64,000 bases of DNA from Pseudomonas sp. ADAK13 (lineage in GTDB: Bacteria > Pseudomonadota > Gammaproteobacteria > Pseudomonadales > Pseudomonadaceae). The position numbers and the translations under genes were made by a program. The first letter of the stretch is position 1. Every line of letters starts with the position of its first letter. Below, piece after piece: positions 45,423-56,249 of this stretch. Below the pieces are notes generated by a model. That model had not been told where the DNA came from, did not search any database, and saw nothing but the letters and a program-made list of their open reading frames with translations. The stretch covers positions 4,464,001 to 4,528,000 of the forward strand of contig NZ_CP052860.1 in NCBI RefSeq assembly GCF_012935715.1, given 5' to 3'.

Positions 45423-46451
45423 ATGCAACGTGGTACCCAAACCCTGCGACACCTGTTCCGGAGTGTGCTGCTTTTGTCCGTGCTAACCGCTGCAAGCGCC
45501 CACGGGGCGGAAAAAATCGACCTGATCATCGATACCGACCCCGGTGCCGACGACGTAGTGGCCTTGCTGTTCGCCATGGCTTCGCCCGATGAGCTGAAGA
45601 TCCGTGCGCTGACCACCGTTGCCGGCAACGTGCGCCTGGACAAGACCTCCCGCAATGCGCGGCTGGCCCGCGAGTGGGCAGGGCGCGAAGAAATCCCGGT
45701 GTACGCCGGTGCGCCTAAACCGATGCTGCGCACGCCGATCTATGCCGAAAACATCCACGGCAAGGAAGGTATTTCCGGCGTTACCGTGCATGAGCCGAAA
45801 AAAGGCCTGGCCGAAGGCAATGCCGTTGATTACCTGATCAAGACCCTCAGCACCGCCAAGCCCCACAGCATTACCATCGCCATGCTCGGCCCGCAGACCA
45901 ACCTGGCGTTGGCATTGACCCAGGCACCGGAGATCACTCAAGGCATCAAGGAAGTGGTCGTGATGGGCGGCGCACACTTCAACGGCGGCAACATTACGCC
46001 GGTGGCCGAGTTCAACCTGTTCGCGGACCCTATCGCGGCCGAGATCGTGCTCAAAAGCGGCGTCAAGCTGACTTACCTGCCGTTGGACGTGACCCACAAG
46101 GTCCTGACCAGCGACGCACGCCTGAAGCAAATCGCAGCGTTGAACAACAACGCGAGCAAGGTGGTTGGCGACATTCTCAATGAATACGTCAAGGGCGACA
46201 TGGAGCACTACGGTATTCCAGGCGGCCCGGTGCATGACGCTACCGTGATTGCCTACCTGCTCAAGCCTTCGCTGTTCAGCGGCCGCGAGGTCAATGTGGT
46301 GGTGGACAGCCGTGAAGGCCCGACCTTCGGCCAGACCATCGTCGATTGGTACGACGGCCTGAAACAACCGAAGAACGCGTTCTGGGTTGAAAACGGCGAT
46401 GCCCAGGGCTTCTTCGATCTGCTGACCGAACGTCTTGGCCGCTTGAAGTAA
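45423..46451 (+). CDS. Exported nucleoside hydrolase
   Basis: The 342-residue protein is an inosine-uridine-preferring nucleoside hydrolase with the calcium-binding DTDPGADDVVALLFAM, then MLGPQTNLALAL, VVMGGAHFNGGN and the late NxxxDP-like FNLFADPIAAEIVL. Unlike most bacterial homologues, it starts with a signal peptide (LLLSVLTAASAHGAE after HLFRSV), so it should act in the periplasm. The ATG at 45423 follows AAGGAGTG. At the end of the rbs operon, it would release ribose from nucleosides for RbsB to collect. Confidence 0.92.
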   Translation: MQRGTQTLRHLFRSVLLLSVLTAASAHGAEKIDLIIDTDPGADDVVALLFAMASPDELKIRALTTVAGNVRLDKTSRNARLAREWAGREEIPVYAGAPKPMLRTPIYAENIHGKEGISGVTVHEPKKGLAEGNAVDYLIKTLSTAKPHSITIAMLGPQTNLALALTQAPEITQGIKEVVVMGGAHFNGGNITPVAEFNLFADPIAAEIVLKSGVKLTYLPLDVTHKVLTSDARLKQIAALNNNASKVVGDILNEYVKGDMEHYGIPGGPVHDATVIAYLLKPSLFSGREVNVVVDSREGPTFGQTIVDWYDGLKQPKNAFWVENGDAQGFFDLLTERLGRLK

Positions 46452-46484
46452 GCGGTTTACCGGTCGGCGTTCGTCGGCCGGGTC

Positions 46485-46697
46485 TTATTCGCGCTCGGGG
46501 TCTGGTGCCCCCATGTGATCGGCCGGGTATTTCTCGAATACCTGGCCGATAAATGCCTGCGCAGCCTGTGTCCCCATCTCCTTGACCAACAGGTCGATAC
46601 CGATGATTGCCAACTCCTCCGGGCTGCCCGGGCTGTAGGAGCTCTGCCCGTGGGGCCACTTGGCTTTGATGTCGGCGTGGATCGTCACGATGGTCAT
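46485..46697 (-). CDS. Small conserved hypothetical protein
   Basis: The 70-residue cytoplasmic protein begins MTIVTIHADIKAKWPHG and has a helical middle (EELAIIGIDLLVKEMGTQAA) and an acidic C-terminus (GAPDPERE). The ATG at 46697 is favoured over 46757 by content. No family is recognised. It converges on the nucleoside hydrolase gene. Confidence 0.6.
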   Translation of the reverse strand: MTIVTIHADIKAKWPHGQSSYSPGSPEELAIIGIDLLVKEMGTQAAQAFIGQVFEKYPADHMGAPDPERE

Positions 46698-46843
46698 GGG
46701 TGTCTCGCGAGGCTGAAAGGCGGCTGGTGCGTTTATCTGGCGTGTGGAGTTAACCATTTTGCGCGGCGTTTGGCACTGCTACTTAGGCATGAGGGGAGGG
46801 CTGTGCGACACTGTCCGCCTGTTTAATTGCCAGGGCAAACTGC

Positions 46844-47149
46844 GTGCAGATCGATTTGAACAACCCCGAGAACCTGACACTGGACGCTGTGCGACAGCTG
46901 CTTGCCTCCGCCAGTGACAACGTTCACACCCAATTGCGCGTCACCAAGGCCGGCATTGCCTACATCTCTTCCGGCGTGGTGGGCGGCGTTGATATCGACG
47001 GCCTGTTATTCCGTCTGGAGACCTGGGCGGCGGGTTCCGGTTACGTCGGCAACGTCGCGGCCAGCGATGAGGTGTGGGTGATGCAGATTTTCAACGCACT
47101 CAAGCAGAACTGGCCAACGCCGCCGTTTGATTACATCGACATTTACTGA
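46844..47149 (+). CDS. Small conserved hypothetical protein
   Basis: The 101-residue protein starts with GTG at 46844 (CAGGG upstream at 46831-46835). It has no membrane segment; the middle VTKAGIAYISSGVVGGVDID and RLETWAAGSGYVGNVAAS look like a small folded domain, and it ends in PFDYIDIY. I do not recognise the family. It stands alone. Confidence 0.65.
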   Translation: MQIDLNNPENLTLDAVRQLLASASDNVHTQLRVTKAGIAYISSGVVGGVDIDGLLFRLETWAAGSGYVGNVAASDEVWVMQIFNALKQNWPTPPFDYIDIY

Positions 47150-47296
47150 GTGCGTTCATATCTGGTGACGATTGATTCGCCAGTGTGAAGGGTCGACTCA
47201 GGCAGACTGGCCCACGGCCAATTGTGACAATTCTGAAACCAATCGGCCAAACCACGGTCGCACGATCTCTGTCCATTTTTTCTCAAAGGAGGCTTC

Positions 47297-47617
47297 ATGC
47301 CTTGGAAGCTCGCATCATTCGGTACTTTGTTGGCTGCGCTCGCCTTGACGGGTTGCAGTACCCCGGGTACCTCTGAGCCAGCCAAAGACACTGCCGTGGC
47401 CGATGCTGGTCACAGCCGCTGTGAGGCGAAGGCTGCCGAGTTCGCAATCGGCCAGAAGGCTTCGCCGCAACTGCTGGAACAGGCCCGTAGCCGCGCCGGT
47501 GCGCAGAACGCACGCATTCTCAAGCCAGACGACATGGTCACCCTGGAATACCGCTCGGATCGCTTGAACCTCAACACCGATGACAATCTGGTGATCAACC
47601 GGGTTAATTGCGGCTGA
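47297..47617 (+). CDS. Lipoprotein with I78-type peptidase inhibitor domain
   Basis: The 106-residue protein has a lipobox (LALTGC, Cys20) and then the I78 pattern: Cys in RCEAKAAEFAIGQKASPQLL, AGAQNARILKPDDMVTLEYR, SDRLNLNTDDNLVINRVNCG with the closing Cys. I78 inhibitors block serine proteases; in this anchored form it may protect the envelope from secreted or foreign proteases. AAGGAGG at 47285-47291 sets the ATG at 47297. A bidirectional terminator follows. Confidence 0.85.
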   Translation: MPWKLASFGTLLAALALTGCSTPGTSEPAKDTAVADAGHSRCEAKAAEFAIGQKASPQLLEQARSRAGAQNARILKPDDMVTLEYRSDRLNLNTDDNLVINRVNCG

Positions 47618-47644
47618 TTGCTTCAGCGCTTTTATCCAGGCCAT

Positions 47645-47675
47645 AAAAAACCCCGTCACATGGACGGGGTTTTTT
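47645..47675. terminator. Bidirectional terminator between the I78 gene and the cold shock gene
   Basis: AAAAAACCCCGTC (47645-47657) and GACGGGGTTTTTT (47663-47675) form a 13-bp perfect stem around ACATG. Confidence 0.95.
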
Positions 47676-47690
47676 AGATCAGCGCAGAAA

Positions 47691-47903
47691 TTACTCTGGG
47701 CGAACCTGTGCAGCTTGCATACCCTTTTGGCCTTTCTCAGCCACGAAGGAAACGGTTTGGCCTTCTTTCAGGCTTTTGAAACCGTCGCTTTCGATAGCTT
47801 TGAAGTGTACGAACAGGTCGTCACCGCCACCTTGAGGAGTGATGAAGCCGAAGCCTTTTTCATCGTTGAACCATTTAACGGTGCCGGTTTGGCGATTAGA
47901 CAT
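47691..47903 (-). CDS. Cold shock protein, CspA family
   Basis: The 70-residue OB-fold protein has both RNA-binding motifs, KGFGFI and LFVHF, in [18 protein letters not shown] and [14 protein letters not shown]. It binds single-stranded RNA and DNA and melts RNA structure. GGAG lies nine bases before the ATG (47903). The leader up to the next gene is long (over 200 bases), as in cold-regulated csp genes. Pseudomonas has several paralogues, so no exact name is given. Confidence 0.95.
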   Translation of the reverse strand: MSNRQTGTVKWFNDEKGFGFITPQGGGDDLFVHFKAIESDGFKSLKEGQTVSFVAEKGQKGMQAAQVRPE

Positions 47904-48055
47904 GGTGTATCTCCAAGAAACATATATTTTCAGTAGTGCTGTGCTGCTCAGGCCAACTGGGCACACCGAGCTATCATAGTCGAAATGTTCGGCTTGGGAG
48001 CCCCCCCAAGGCATTGTTTGCTAATCAAACGCGTTGTGTTTCATGCTTTGGCTGG

Positions 48056-48084
48056 CTGAAAGCCCCGATCTACGGGGCTTTCAG
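48056..48084. terminator. Strong hairpin between the cold shock gene and the small Cys-rich protein gene
   Basis: A perfect 12-bp stem (CTGAAAGCCCCG with CGGGGCTTTCAG) has loop ATCTA. The minus-strand side serves the gene ending at 48193, though the T run is inside the stem. Confidence 0.6.
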
Positions 48085-48192
48085 GTGAAATATCAGCTGT
48101 TAAAAAAAGCCGTAAAAGCTGCGTAATTTGTGAGAAATGGCAGTTTTCGGGGCGTTTTTTGGCCCTTTAGCCGGTCTGGCGGGGCGTAAAAA

Positions 48193-48504
48193 TTACTTTT
48201 TCTTCACGACCTTGCAAGACGAAATAGCGGCGACGGCCTTGTTCTTAAGCGCAGGATCCGCGTTCTGGTTGGTCATCAGCTCTTTGATCTCGGCACTGCT
48301 CAACTCGGCATTGATCTTGTCTGCGCCACATTCGCAATGGTCTTTGGCGGTTTTGGCATCAACACTTTGCTGGGCGGCTGCGCTGCAATCCTTGATGAAG
48401 CTGTCCCGGGCACCGGCAGGCCAGTTCGAAGGGGCTGCGGCGTGCGCGCCAAGGGACATGAGGGTCAGGGATGCAGCGAGGGCGAAAGTCGAGGTAAAAC
48501 GCAT
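48193..48504 (-). CDS. Small periplasmic protein with conserved cysteines
   Basis: The 103-residue protein has a signal peptide (MRFTSTFALAASLTLMSLGA, then HA) and a helical mature part with four cysteines: KDCSAAAQ, DHCECGADKI, SSCKVVKKK. The ATG at 48504 has AGGAG at 48515-48519 (minus-strand reading). The pattern suggests two disulfides in a helical bundle. I do not know its function; it precedes no operon partner. Confidence 0.75.
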   Translation of the reverse strand: MRFTSTFALAASLTLMSLGAHAAAPSNWPAGARDSFIKDCSAAAQQSVDAKTAKDHCECGADKINAELSSAEIKELMTNQNADPALKNKAVAAISSCKVVKKK

Positions 48505-48871
48505 AATTAAATGCTCCTGGAGTCGTGGACGAACGGCGATTCTCGATGTGTTTGAGGCCCGCCGTACAGTTCAAGTTCACTTTTGCCCCTAAAATCCGGG
48601 AATTTGCGTTTCGTGAAGCTGAGCCGGCGCCATGACCGTTCATCTGTGCTAGCATCTTTCGCTTGGCTATTTTCCGGCGCGCCCTTTGCCGCCTTGCCAA
48701 GGTCTTTTTTGTTTAACTCCAGTCACTCTGGTTCGATTATCGGTTGGCCGAAAGGCTCCTGCCGCTGTAAGGCAGGCGTTCATCACTGAACGGCCTGGTA
48801 TTGGATCTTGTACTGGCTCATCCCAACCCACGTGACCTTTGGTAGGGGTCACCACTAGGAGAGGAGGCGCC
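48505..48871. other. Intergenic region before thrS
   Basis: The 367 bases hold no supported gene. A small hairpin, CCTGCC with GGCAGG (48761-48780 region), and a second, GTGACC (48832-48837) with GGTCAC (48847-48852), lie in the probable thrS leader; the second ends about seven bases before the ribosome site. Confidence 0.5.
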
Positions 48872-50794
48872 ATGCCAACTATTACTCTTCCCGACGGCAG
48901 TCAACGTTCATTCGATCATTCGGTTTCCGTAGCCGAGGTCGCCGCATCCATTGGTGCCGGCCTGGCCAAGGCCACCGTGGCCGGTAAAGTCGACGGCAAG
49001 CTGGTGGACGCCAGCGATCTGATCACCGGCGATGCCAGTCTGCAAATCATTACGCCCAAGGATCAAGAGGGGCTGGAGATCATTCGCCACTCTTGCGCGC
49101 ACCTGATTGGCCACGCGGTCAAGCAGCTGTACCCCACCGCGAAGATGGTTATCGGCCCGGTCATCGACGAAGGCTTCTATTACGACATCGCCTACGAGCG
49201 TCCTTTCACTCCGGACGACCTGGCGGCCATCGAGCAGCGCATGCACGCGCTGATCGAGAAAGATTACGACGTCATCAAGAAAGTCACTCCGCGTGCCGAA
49301 GTGATCGACGTGTTCACTGCCCGCGGCGAAGACTACAAGCTGCGTCTGGTGGAAGACATGCCGGACGAGCAGGCCATGGGCCTGTATTACCACGAAGAAT
49401 ACGTCGACATGTGCCGTGGCCCGCACGTGCCGAACACGCGCTTCCTGAAGTCGTTCAAGCTGACCAAGCTGTCGGGTGCCTACTGGCGCGGTGACGCTAA
49501 GAATGAACAACTGCAGCGGATCTACGGCACTGCCTGGGCTGACAAGAAGCAGCTGGCGGCCTACATCCAGCGTATCGAAGAAGCCGAAAAACGCGACCAC
49601 CGCAAGATCGGCAAGCGCCTGAACCTGTTCCATCTCCAGGAAGAAGCGCCGGGCATGGTGTTCTGGCACCCGAACGGCTGGACCCTGTACCAGGTGCTCG
49701 AGCAGTACATGCGCAAGGTTCAGCGCGACAACGGCTACCTGGAAATCAAGACGCCGCAAGTCGTTGACCGCAGCCTGTGGGAGAAATCCGGGCACTGGGC
49801 CAACTACGCCGACAACATGTTCACCACCCAGTCGGAAAACCGCGACTACGCCATCAAGCCGATGAACTGCCCGTGCCACGTACAGGTGTTCAACCAGGGC
49901 CTGAAGAGCTACCGCGAGTTGCCGATGCGTCTGGCCGAGTTCGGTGCCTGCCACCGTAACGAGCCGTCGGGTGCACTGCACGGCATCATGCGTGTGCGTG
50001 GCTTCACTCAGGATGACGCCCACATCTTCTGCACCGAAGAGCAGATGCAGGCTGAATCCGCTGCGTTCATCAAGCTGACCATGGACGTGTACCGCGATTT
50101 CGGCTTCACCGAAGTCGAAATGAAGCTGTCCACTCGTCCGGAAAAACGCGTCGGTTCCGACGAGCTGTGGGATCGCGCCGAGTCGGCACTGGCTGCAGCG
50201 CTCGACAGTGCGGGGCTTGCGTACGACCTGCAGCCGGGCGAGGGCGCGTTCTACGGTCCGAAGATCGAGTTCTCGCTGAAAGATTGCCTTGGACGTGTCT
50301 GGCAGTGTGGTACCCTGCAGCTCGATTTTAACCTGCCGATCCGTTTGGGAGCCGAATACGTCTCCGAAGACAACAGCCGTAAACACCCGGTTATGCTGCA
50401 CCGGGCGATCCTCGGCTCGTTCGAACGGTTCGTCGGGATCCTGATCGAGCACTACGAGGGTGCATTCCCTGCGTGGCTGGCTCCGACCCAGGCAGTGATC
50501 ATGAATATCACTGATAAACAGGCAGATTTTGCCGCTGAAGTTGAAAAAACTCTCAATGAAAGCGGGTTTCGTGCCAAGTCCGACTTGAGAAATGAAAAGA
50601 TCGGCTTTAAAATCCGCGAGCATACTTTGCTCAAGGTTCCCTATCTTTTGGTTATCGGAGATCGGGAAGTCGAGATGCAGACTGTCGCTGTGCGTACTCG
50701 TGAAGGTGCTGACCTGGGCTCGATGCCCGTCGCCCAGTTCGCTGAGTTCCTCGCGCAAGCGGTTTCCCGGCGTGGTCGCCCAGATTCGGAGTAA
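48872..50794 (+). CDS. thrS: Threonyl-tRNA synthetase
   Basis: The 640-residue class II synthetase charges tRNA-Thr. In order it shows the TGS domain (about 1-62), the editing domain with [14 protein letters not shown], motif 2 in [29 protein letters not shown] (read in parts; about residues 358-386), the zinc Cys in [12 protein letters not shown], motif 3 near [15 protein letters not shown], and the anticodon-binding domain. The ATG at 48872 follows GGAGAGGAGG. It opens the translation cluster. Confidence 0.98.
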   Translation: MPTITLPDGSQRSFDHSVSVAEVAASIGAGLAKATVAGKVDGKLVDASDLITGDASLQIITPKDQEGLEIIRHSCAHLIGHAVKQLYPTAKMVIGPVIDEGFYYDIAYERPFTPDDLAAIEQRMHALIEKDYDVIKKVTPRAEVIDVFTARGEDYKLRLVEDMPDEQAMGLYYHEEYVDMCRGPHVPNTRFLKSFKLTKLSGAYWRGDAKNEQLQRIYGTAWADKKQLAAYIQRIEEAEKRDHRKIGKRLNLFHLQEEAPGMVFWHPNGWTLYQVLEQYMRKVQRDNGYLEIKTPQVVDRSLWEKSGHWANYADNMFTTQSENRDYAIKPMNCPCHVQVFNQGLKSYRELPMRLAEFGACHRNEPSGALHGIMRVRGFTQDDAHIFCTEEQMQAESAAFIKLTMDVYRDFGFTEVEMKLSTRPEKRVGSDELWDRAESALAAALDSAGLAYDLQPGEGAFYGPKIEFSLKDCLGRVWQCGTLQLDFNLPIRLGAEYVSEDNSRKHPVMLHRAILGSFERFVGILIEHYEGAFPAWLAPTQAVIMNITDKQADFAAEVEKTLNESGFRAKSDLRNEKIGFKIREHTLLKVPYLLVIGDREVEMQTVAVRTREGADLGSMPVAQFAEFLAQAVSRRGRPDSE

Positions 50795-50796
50795 TT

Positions 50797-51345
50797 ATTA
50801 TTAAGCGTGAAATGAGACAAGATAAACGAGCTGCACCGAAAGCCCCGATCAACGAGAATATCTCGGCACGCGAGGTTCGGTTAATTGGCGCTGACGGCGA
50901 GCAGATTGGCATCGTCTCGATTGATGAAGCGCTTCGTATTGCTGAAGAGTCCAAATTGGACCTGGTGGAAATCTCCGCCGATGCAATCCCGCCCGTTTGC
51001 CGGGTGATGGACTACGGCAAGTCGATCTTCGAAAAGAAGAAGCAGATTGCCGCGGCGAAGAAGAACCAGAAGCAGATTCAAGTAAAAGAAATCAAGTTTC
51101 GTCCAGGGACGGAGGAAGGGGATTACCAGGTAAAACTGCGCAACCTGGTACGTTTCCTGAGTGATGGGGACAGGGCCAAGGTATCCTTGCGATTCCGCGG
51201 CCGTGAGATGGCCCACCAGGAGCTGGGGATGGAACTCCTCAAGCGGGTTGAAGCTGACCTGCTCGAGTACGGTTCGGTCGAACAGCATCCTAAGATGGAA
51301 GGACGCCAGCTGATCATGGTCATCGCCCCGAAAAAGAAGAAGTAA
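50797..51345 (+). CDS. infC: Translation initiation factor IF-3 (ATT start)
   Basis: The 182-residue protein has the N-domain [20 protein letters not shown] and [20 protein letters not shown], a lysine-rich linker helix, and the C-domain [19 protein letters not shown] and [13 protein letters not shown]. The proposed start is ATT at 50797 (ATT ATT AAG CGT GAA ATG), because GGAG lies at 50788-50791 five bases before it, and the first in-frame ATG at 50812 has no ribosome site. ATT at 50800 is equally open. A non-standard start allows IF-3 to repress its own translation. It begins two bases after the thrS stop. Confidence 0.93.
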   Translation: MIKREMRQDKRAAPKAPINENISAREVRLIGADGEQIGIVSIDEALRIAEESKLDLVEISADAIPPVCRVMDYGKSIFEKKKQIAAAKKNQKQIQVKEIKFRPGTEEGDYQVKLRNLVRFLSDGDRAKVSLRFRGREMAHQELGMELLKRVEADLLEYGSVEQHPKMEGRQLIMVIAPKKKK

Positions 51346-51405
51346 TCAATAGGGCACGGCAGGCCTTCTGATTATGTTTATCAACTGAATGCGGAGTATC
51401 CGAAC

Positions 51406-51600
51406 ATGCCAAAAATGAAAACTAAAAGTGGTGCTGCTAAGCGGTTTCTGAAAACTGCTAACGGTATCAAGCACAAGCACGCTTTCAAGAGCCACATCCT
51501 GACTAAAATGTCGACCAAGCGTAAGCGTCAACTGCGCGGTAGCAGCTTGCTGCATCCGTCTGACGTGGCAAAAGTCGAGCGCATGCTGCGCCTTCGTTAA
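51406..51600 (+). CDS. rpmI: Ribosomal protein L35 (bL35)
   Basis: The 64-residue, strongly basic protein starts [20 protein letters not shown] and ends [11 protein letters not shown], matching bL35. It lies between infC and rplT as usual. In E. coli, L20 represses this message; the same may hold here. Confidence 0.97.
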   Translation: MPKMKTKSGAAKRFLKTANGIKHKHAFKSHILTKMSTKRKRQLRGSSLLHPSDVAKVERMLRLR

Positions 51601-51628
51601 TTTTAGTCAAGAATAGAGGAAGTAACTC

Positions 51629-51985
51629 ATGGCTCGTGTAAAGCGTGGCGTCATTGCCCGTAAACGTCACAAAAAAATTCTGAAACTTGCTAAAGGCTAC
51701 TACGGCGCGCGTTCACGCGTATTCCGTGTTGCCAAGCAAGCGGTAATCAAGGCTGGCCAATACGCCTACCGTGACCGTCGTCAGAAAAAACGTCAGTTCC
51801 GCGCTCTGTGGATCGCCCGTATCAACGCTGGTGCACGTGTTAACGGTCTGTCCTACAGCCGTTTCATCGCTGGCCTGAAAAAAGCGTCCATCGAGATCGA
51901 CCGTAAGGTTCTGGCTGATCTGGCAGTGAACGAAAAAGCGGCGTTTGCTGCGATTGTCGAGAAAGCTAAAGCCACCTTGGCTTAA
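51629..51985 (+). CDS. rplT: Ribosomal protein L20 (bL20)
   Basis: The 118-residue basic protein begins [20 protein letters not shown] and contains [20 protein letters not shown], typical of bL20. It is needed for early 50S assembly. The ATG at 51629 follows GAGGAAG. A strong terminator-like hairpin separates it from pheS. Confidence 0.98.
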
Positions 51986-52040
51986 GTACCCCCGACAGTC
52001 ACCCTGGGCCGCTTTCGTGGCCCAAGGTGTTAAACGTCTT

Positions 52041-53111
<1,071 letters not shown>

Positions 53112-53137
53112 TCGTAACGGATCTTTAGGAGAGCAGG

Positions 53138-55516
53138 ATGAAATTCAGTGAACAATGGCTGCGTGGCTGGGTAAGCCCGCAGGTAAGTCGCGACGAGCTG
53201 GTTGCCCGTCTGTCGATGGCCGGCCTTGAGGTCGATAGCGTTACGCCGGCCGCCGGTGTTTTCAGTGGCGTGGTAGTGGGCGAGGTGCTGAGCACCGAGC
53301 AGCACCCGGACGCCGACAAATTGCGTGTATGCCAGGTCAGCAATGGCGCGGAAACGTTCCAGGTCGTGTGCGGAGCGCCCAACGTGCGCCCGGGCCTGAA
53401 AATCCCGTTCGCCATGATCGGTGCCGAGCTGCCGGGCGACTTCAAGATCAAGAAGGCCAAGCTGCGTGGCGTTGAATCCAACGGCATGCTGTGTTCCCAG
53501 GCAGAGCTGCAGGTCGGTGAAGGCAATGATGGCCTGATGGAGCTGCCGGCCGACGCGCCAGTGGGCCAGGACATCCGTGTCTACCTGGAGCTGGAAGACG
53601 CCAGCATCGAGGTCGACCTGACCCCGAACCGCGGCGACTGCCTGTCCCTGGCTGGCCTGGCGCGTGAAGTCGGCGCCCTGTACGCCGCAGCCGTGACCCG
53701 CCCGGTGGTTGCAGCGGTACCTGCCGTGCACGACGAAGTACGTTCCATCGAAGTGCTGGCACCCAACGCCTGCCCACGTTATCTGGGTCGTGTGATCCGT
53801 AATGTCGACCTGTCGAAGCCAACCCCGCTGTGGATGGTTGAGCGTCTGCGTCGCTCCGAAGTGCGCAGCATTGATGCTGCCGTCGACATCACCAACTACG
53901 TGATGCTGGAGCTGGGCCAACCGCTGCACGCATTCGATCTCGCCGAAATCAATGGCGGCATCCGCGTGCGCATGGCCGAGGAAGGCGAGAAGCTGGTGCT
54001 GCTCGACGGCCAGGAAGTCAGCCTGCGCGCCGACACCCTGGTGATTGCTGACCATTCCCGCGCCCTGGCGATTGCCGGCGTGATGGGTGGCGAGCACAGC
54101 GGCGTGTCCGCAACCACCCGCGACATTTTCCTCGAAAGCGCCTTCTTCGATCAGATCGCCATCGCTGGCAAGGCCCGTTCCTACGGCCTGCACACCGACG
54201 CCTCACACCGCTACGAGCGTGGCGTGGACTGGCAATTGGCCCGTGAAGCCATGGAGCGCGCCACTGGCCTGCTGCTGGAAATCACTGGCGGCGAAGCCGG
54301 CCCGATCATCGAAACCGTCAGCGAGCAGCACCTGCCGTCGGTTGCGCCAATCGTCCTGCGTGCCAAAGCCGTTGAGCAAATGCTTGGCCTGGTGATCGAC
54401 CCGGTTGAAATCGAGCGCCTGCTGTCAGCACTCGGCCTCGGCATCTCTGCAGGTGAAGCAGGGCAGTGGCACGTAGAAGTGCCAAGCCATCGCTTCGATA
54501 TCAGCCTGGAAGTCGACCTGATCGAAGAGCTGGCCCGCCTGTACGGCTACAACCGCCTGCCGGTTCGTTACCCGCAAGCGCGCCTGGCGCCGCAGCCGAA
54601 AGCCGAAGCCCGTGCACACCTGCCGGAACTGCGCCGCCTGCTGGTTGCCCGTGGTTATCAGGAAGCGGTGACCTACAGCTTCATCGATCCAAAGCAGTTC
54701 GAACTGTTCAACCCAGGTGTCGAGCCGCTGTTGTTGGCTAACCCGATCTCCAACGACATGGCCGCCATGCGCTCGTCGCTGTGGCCGGGCCTGGTGAAAG
54801 CGCTGTCCCATAACCTGAACCGTCAGCAAGACCGCGTGCGTATGTTCGAAAGCGGCCTGCGTTTTGTTGGTCAGCTGGATGGCCTGAAGCAAGAGCCGAT
54901 GCTGGCTGGCGTTGTCTGCGGCAGCCGTTTGCCGGAAGGCTGGGCACAAGGTCGCGACACCGTCGACTTCTTCGACGTCAAGGCCGATGTGGAAGCGGTG
55001 CTGGGCTTTGCCGGTGCGCTGGATGCCTTCACTTTCACCCCGGGCAAACACCCTGCGTTGCACCCGGGCCAGACCGCGCGTATCGAACGTGAAGGTCGCC
55101 TGGTGGGCTTTGTTGGCGCGATTCACCCTGAACTGTCGAAAACTTTGGGACTGGACCGTCCAGTCTTCGTTTTTGAGCTAGTCTTGGCTGAAGTCGCTTC
55201 GGGCAAAATGCCTAAATTCAGCGAGTTGTCGCGTTTCCCTGAAGTACGACGTGATCTGGCGCTGATTGCCGATCAGGGTGTTGCGGCCAGTGCTGTTCTG
55301 GACGTAATCCGTGAAAATGCAGGGGAATGGCTGACAGACCTCAGGCTATTTGACGTTTATCAGGGTAAAGGCATTGATCCGCATAGAAAAAGCCTTGCAG
55401 TTGGCTTGACCTGGCAGCATCCATCGCGCACTCTTAATGACGATGAGGTGAATACGACGACGCAAAATATCCTCACCTCGCTCGAACAAAGGTTGAACGC
55501 CACGTTAAGGAAGTGA
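53138..55516 (+). CDS. pheT: Phenylalanyl-tRNA synthetase beta subunit
   Basis: The 792-residue protein has the N-terminal tRNA-binding (EMAP-like) domain (about 40-150; VGEVLSTEQHPDADKLRVCQ), B3/B4 editing domain, B5 domain, the catalytic-like domain (YSFIDPKQFELFNPGVEPLL) and the C-terminal anticodon-binding domain (FSELSRFPEVRRDLALIADQ). The ATG at 53138 follows AGGAGAGCAGG. It is followed by ihfA after three bases. Confidence 0.98.
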   Translation: MKFSEQWLRGWVSPQVSRDELVARLSMAGLEVDSVTPAAGVFSGVVVGEVLSTEQHPDADKLRVCQVSNGAETFQVVCGAPNVRPGLKIPFAMIGAELPGDFKIKKAKLRGVESNGMLCSQAELQVGEGNDGLMELPADAPVGQDIRVYLELEDASIEVDLTPNRGDCLSLAGLAREVGALYAAAVTRPVVAAVPAVHDEVRSIEVLAPNACPRYLGRVIRNVDLSKPTPLWMVERLRRSEVRSIDAAVDITNYVMLELGQPLHAFDLAEINGGIRVRMAEEGEKLVLLDGQEVSLRADTLVIADHSRALAIAGVMGGEHSGVSATTRDIFLESAFFDQIAIAGKARSYGLHTDASHRYERGVDWQLAREAMERATGLLLEITGGEAGPIIETVSEQHLPSVAPIVLRAKAVEQMLGLVIDPVEIERLLSALGLGISAGEAGQWHVEVPSHRFDISLEVDLIEELARLYGYNRLPVRYPQARLAPQPKAEARAHLPELRRLLVARGYQEAVTYSFIDPKQFELFNPGVEPLLLANPISNDMAAMRSSLWPGLVKALSHNLNRQQDRVRMFESGLRFVGQLDGLKQEPMLAGVVCGSRLPEGWAQGRDTVDFFDVKADVEAVLGFAGALDAFTFTPGKHPALHPGQTARIEREGRLVGFVGAIHPELSKTLGLDRPVFVFELVLAEVASGKMPKFSELSRFPEVRRDLALIADQGVAASAVLDVIRENAGEWLTDLRLFDVYQGKGIDPHRKSLAVGLTWQHPSRTLNDDEVNTTTQNILTSLEQRLNATLRK

Positions 55517-55519
55517 CGT

Positions 55520-55822
55520 ATGGGGGCTTTGACGAAAGCTGAGATGGCGGAACGTCTGTATGAAGAGCTGGGCCTGAACAAGCGCGAGGCCAAGGAATTG
55601 GTCGAGCTGTTCTTTGAAGAAATCAGGCACGCTCTTGAAGACAACGAACAGGTCAAATTGTCCGGTTTCGGCAATTTTGACCTGCGGGACAAACGCCAGC
55701 GGCCTGGCCGCAATCCAAAAACGGGAGAAGAAATCCCGATCACGGCTCGCCGTGTGGTCACCTTTCGTCCAGGGCAGAAGTTGAAGGCCCGAGTTGAGGC
55801 TTATGCTGGAACCAAGTCATAA
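55520..55822 (+). CDS. ihfA: Integration host factor subunit alpha
   Basis: The 100-residue DNA-bending protein has the family pattern [20 protein letters not shown] and the beta-arm tip [12 protein letters not shown] with the intercalating proline. It pairs with IhfB to bend DNA in promoters and recombination sites. pheT-ihfA is the usual order. It overlaps the MerR-type gene by 20 bases. Confidence 0.97.
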   Translation: MGALTKAEMAERLYEELGLNKREAKELVELFFEEIRHALEDNEQVKLSGFGNFDLRDKRQRPGRNPKTGEEIPITARRVVTFRPGQKLKARVEAYAGTKS

Positions 55823-56159
55823 CGACGAACTGCCCGTCATCCCAGGCAAACGCTACTTCACCATTGGTGAAGTCAGCGAGCTCTGTGCGGTAAAGCCGCA
55901 CGTGCTGCGCTATTGGGAGCAGGAGTTTCCTCAACTCAACCCCGTCAAACGCACCGGGAACCGTCGGTATTATCAGCGCCAGGATGTGCTGATGATCCGA
56001 CAGATCCGTGCGTTGCTTTACGACCAGGGGTTCACCATCAGCGGCGCGCGTCAGCGTATGTCCGGTGATGAAGCCAAAGACGACACCACCCAATACAAGC
56101 AAATGATCCGCCAGATGATCTCCGAACTCGAAGATGTGCTGGTGGTTTTGAAGAAGTAA
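55803..56159 (+). CDS. MerR family transcriptional regulator
   Basis: The 118-residue protein has a MerR winged helix (about 19-88: [36 protein letters not shown]) and a short C-terminal coil ([17 protein letters not shown]) for dimer contact. It has no metal-binding cysteines. Its start is an ATG at 55803, inside the last codons of ihfA. The ihfA-merR-tRNA-Pro order is kept in many gamma-proteobacteria; the target genes are unknown. Confidence 0.93.
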   Translation: MLEPSHNDELPVIPGKRYFTIGEVSELCAVKPHVLRYWEQEFPQLNPVKRTGNRRYYQRQDVLMIRQIRALLYDQGFTISGARQRMSGDEAKDDTTQYKQMIRQMISELEDVLVVLKK

Positions 56160-56249
56160 TTCCGGCTTTTAAAATACTTCCACATTTCAAAAGCTTGCGG
56201 TATATTCCTGATCGCTTCGTTGCGAAGCGAACCCAGTAACACGCCTAGT

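Noticed and set aside
48583..48789. A short plus-strand frame in the thrS upstream region
   Set aside because: No ribosome site or conserved features, and it overlaps likely leader structures.
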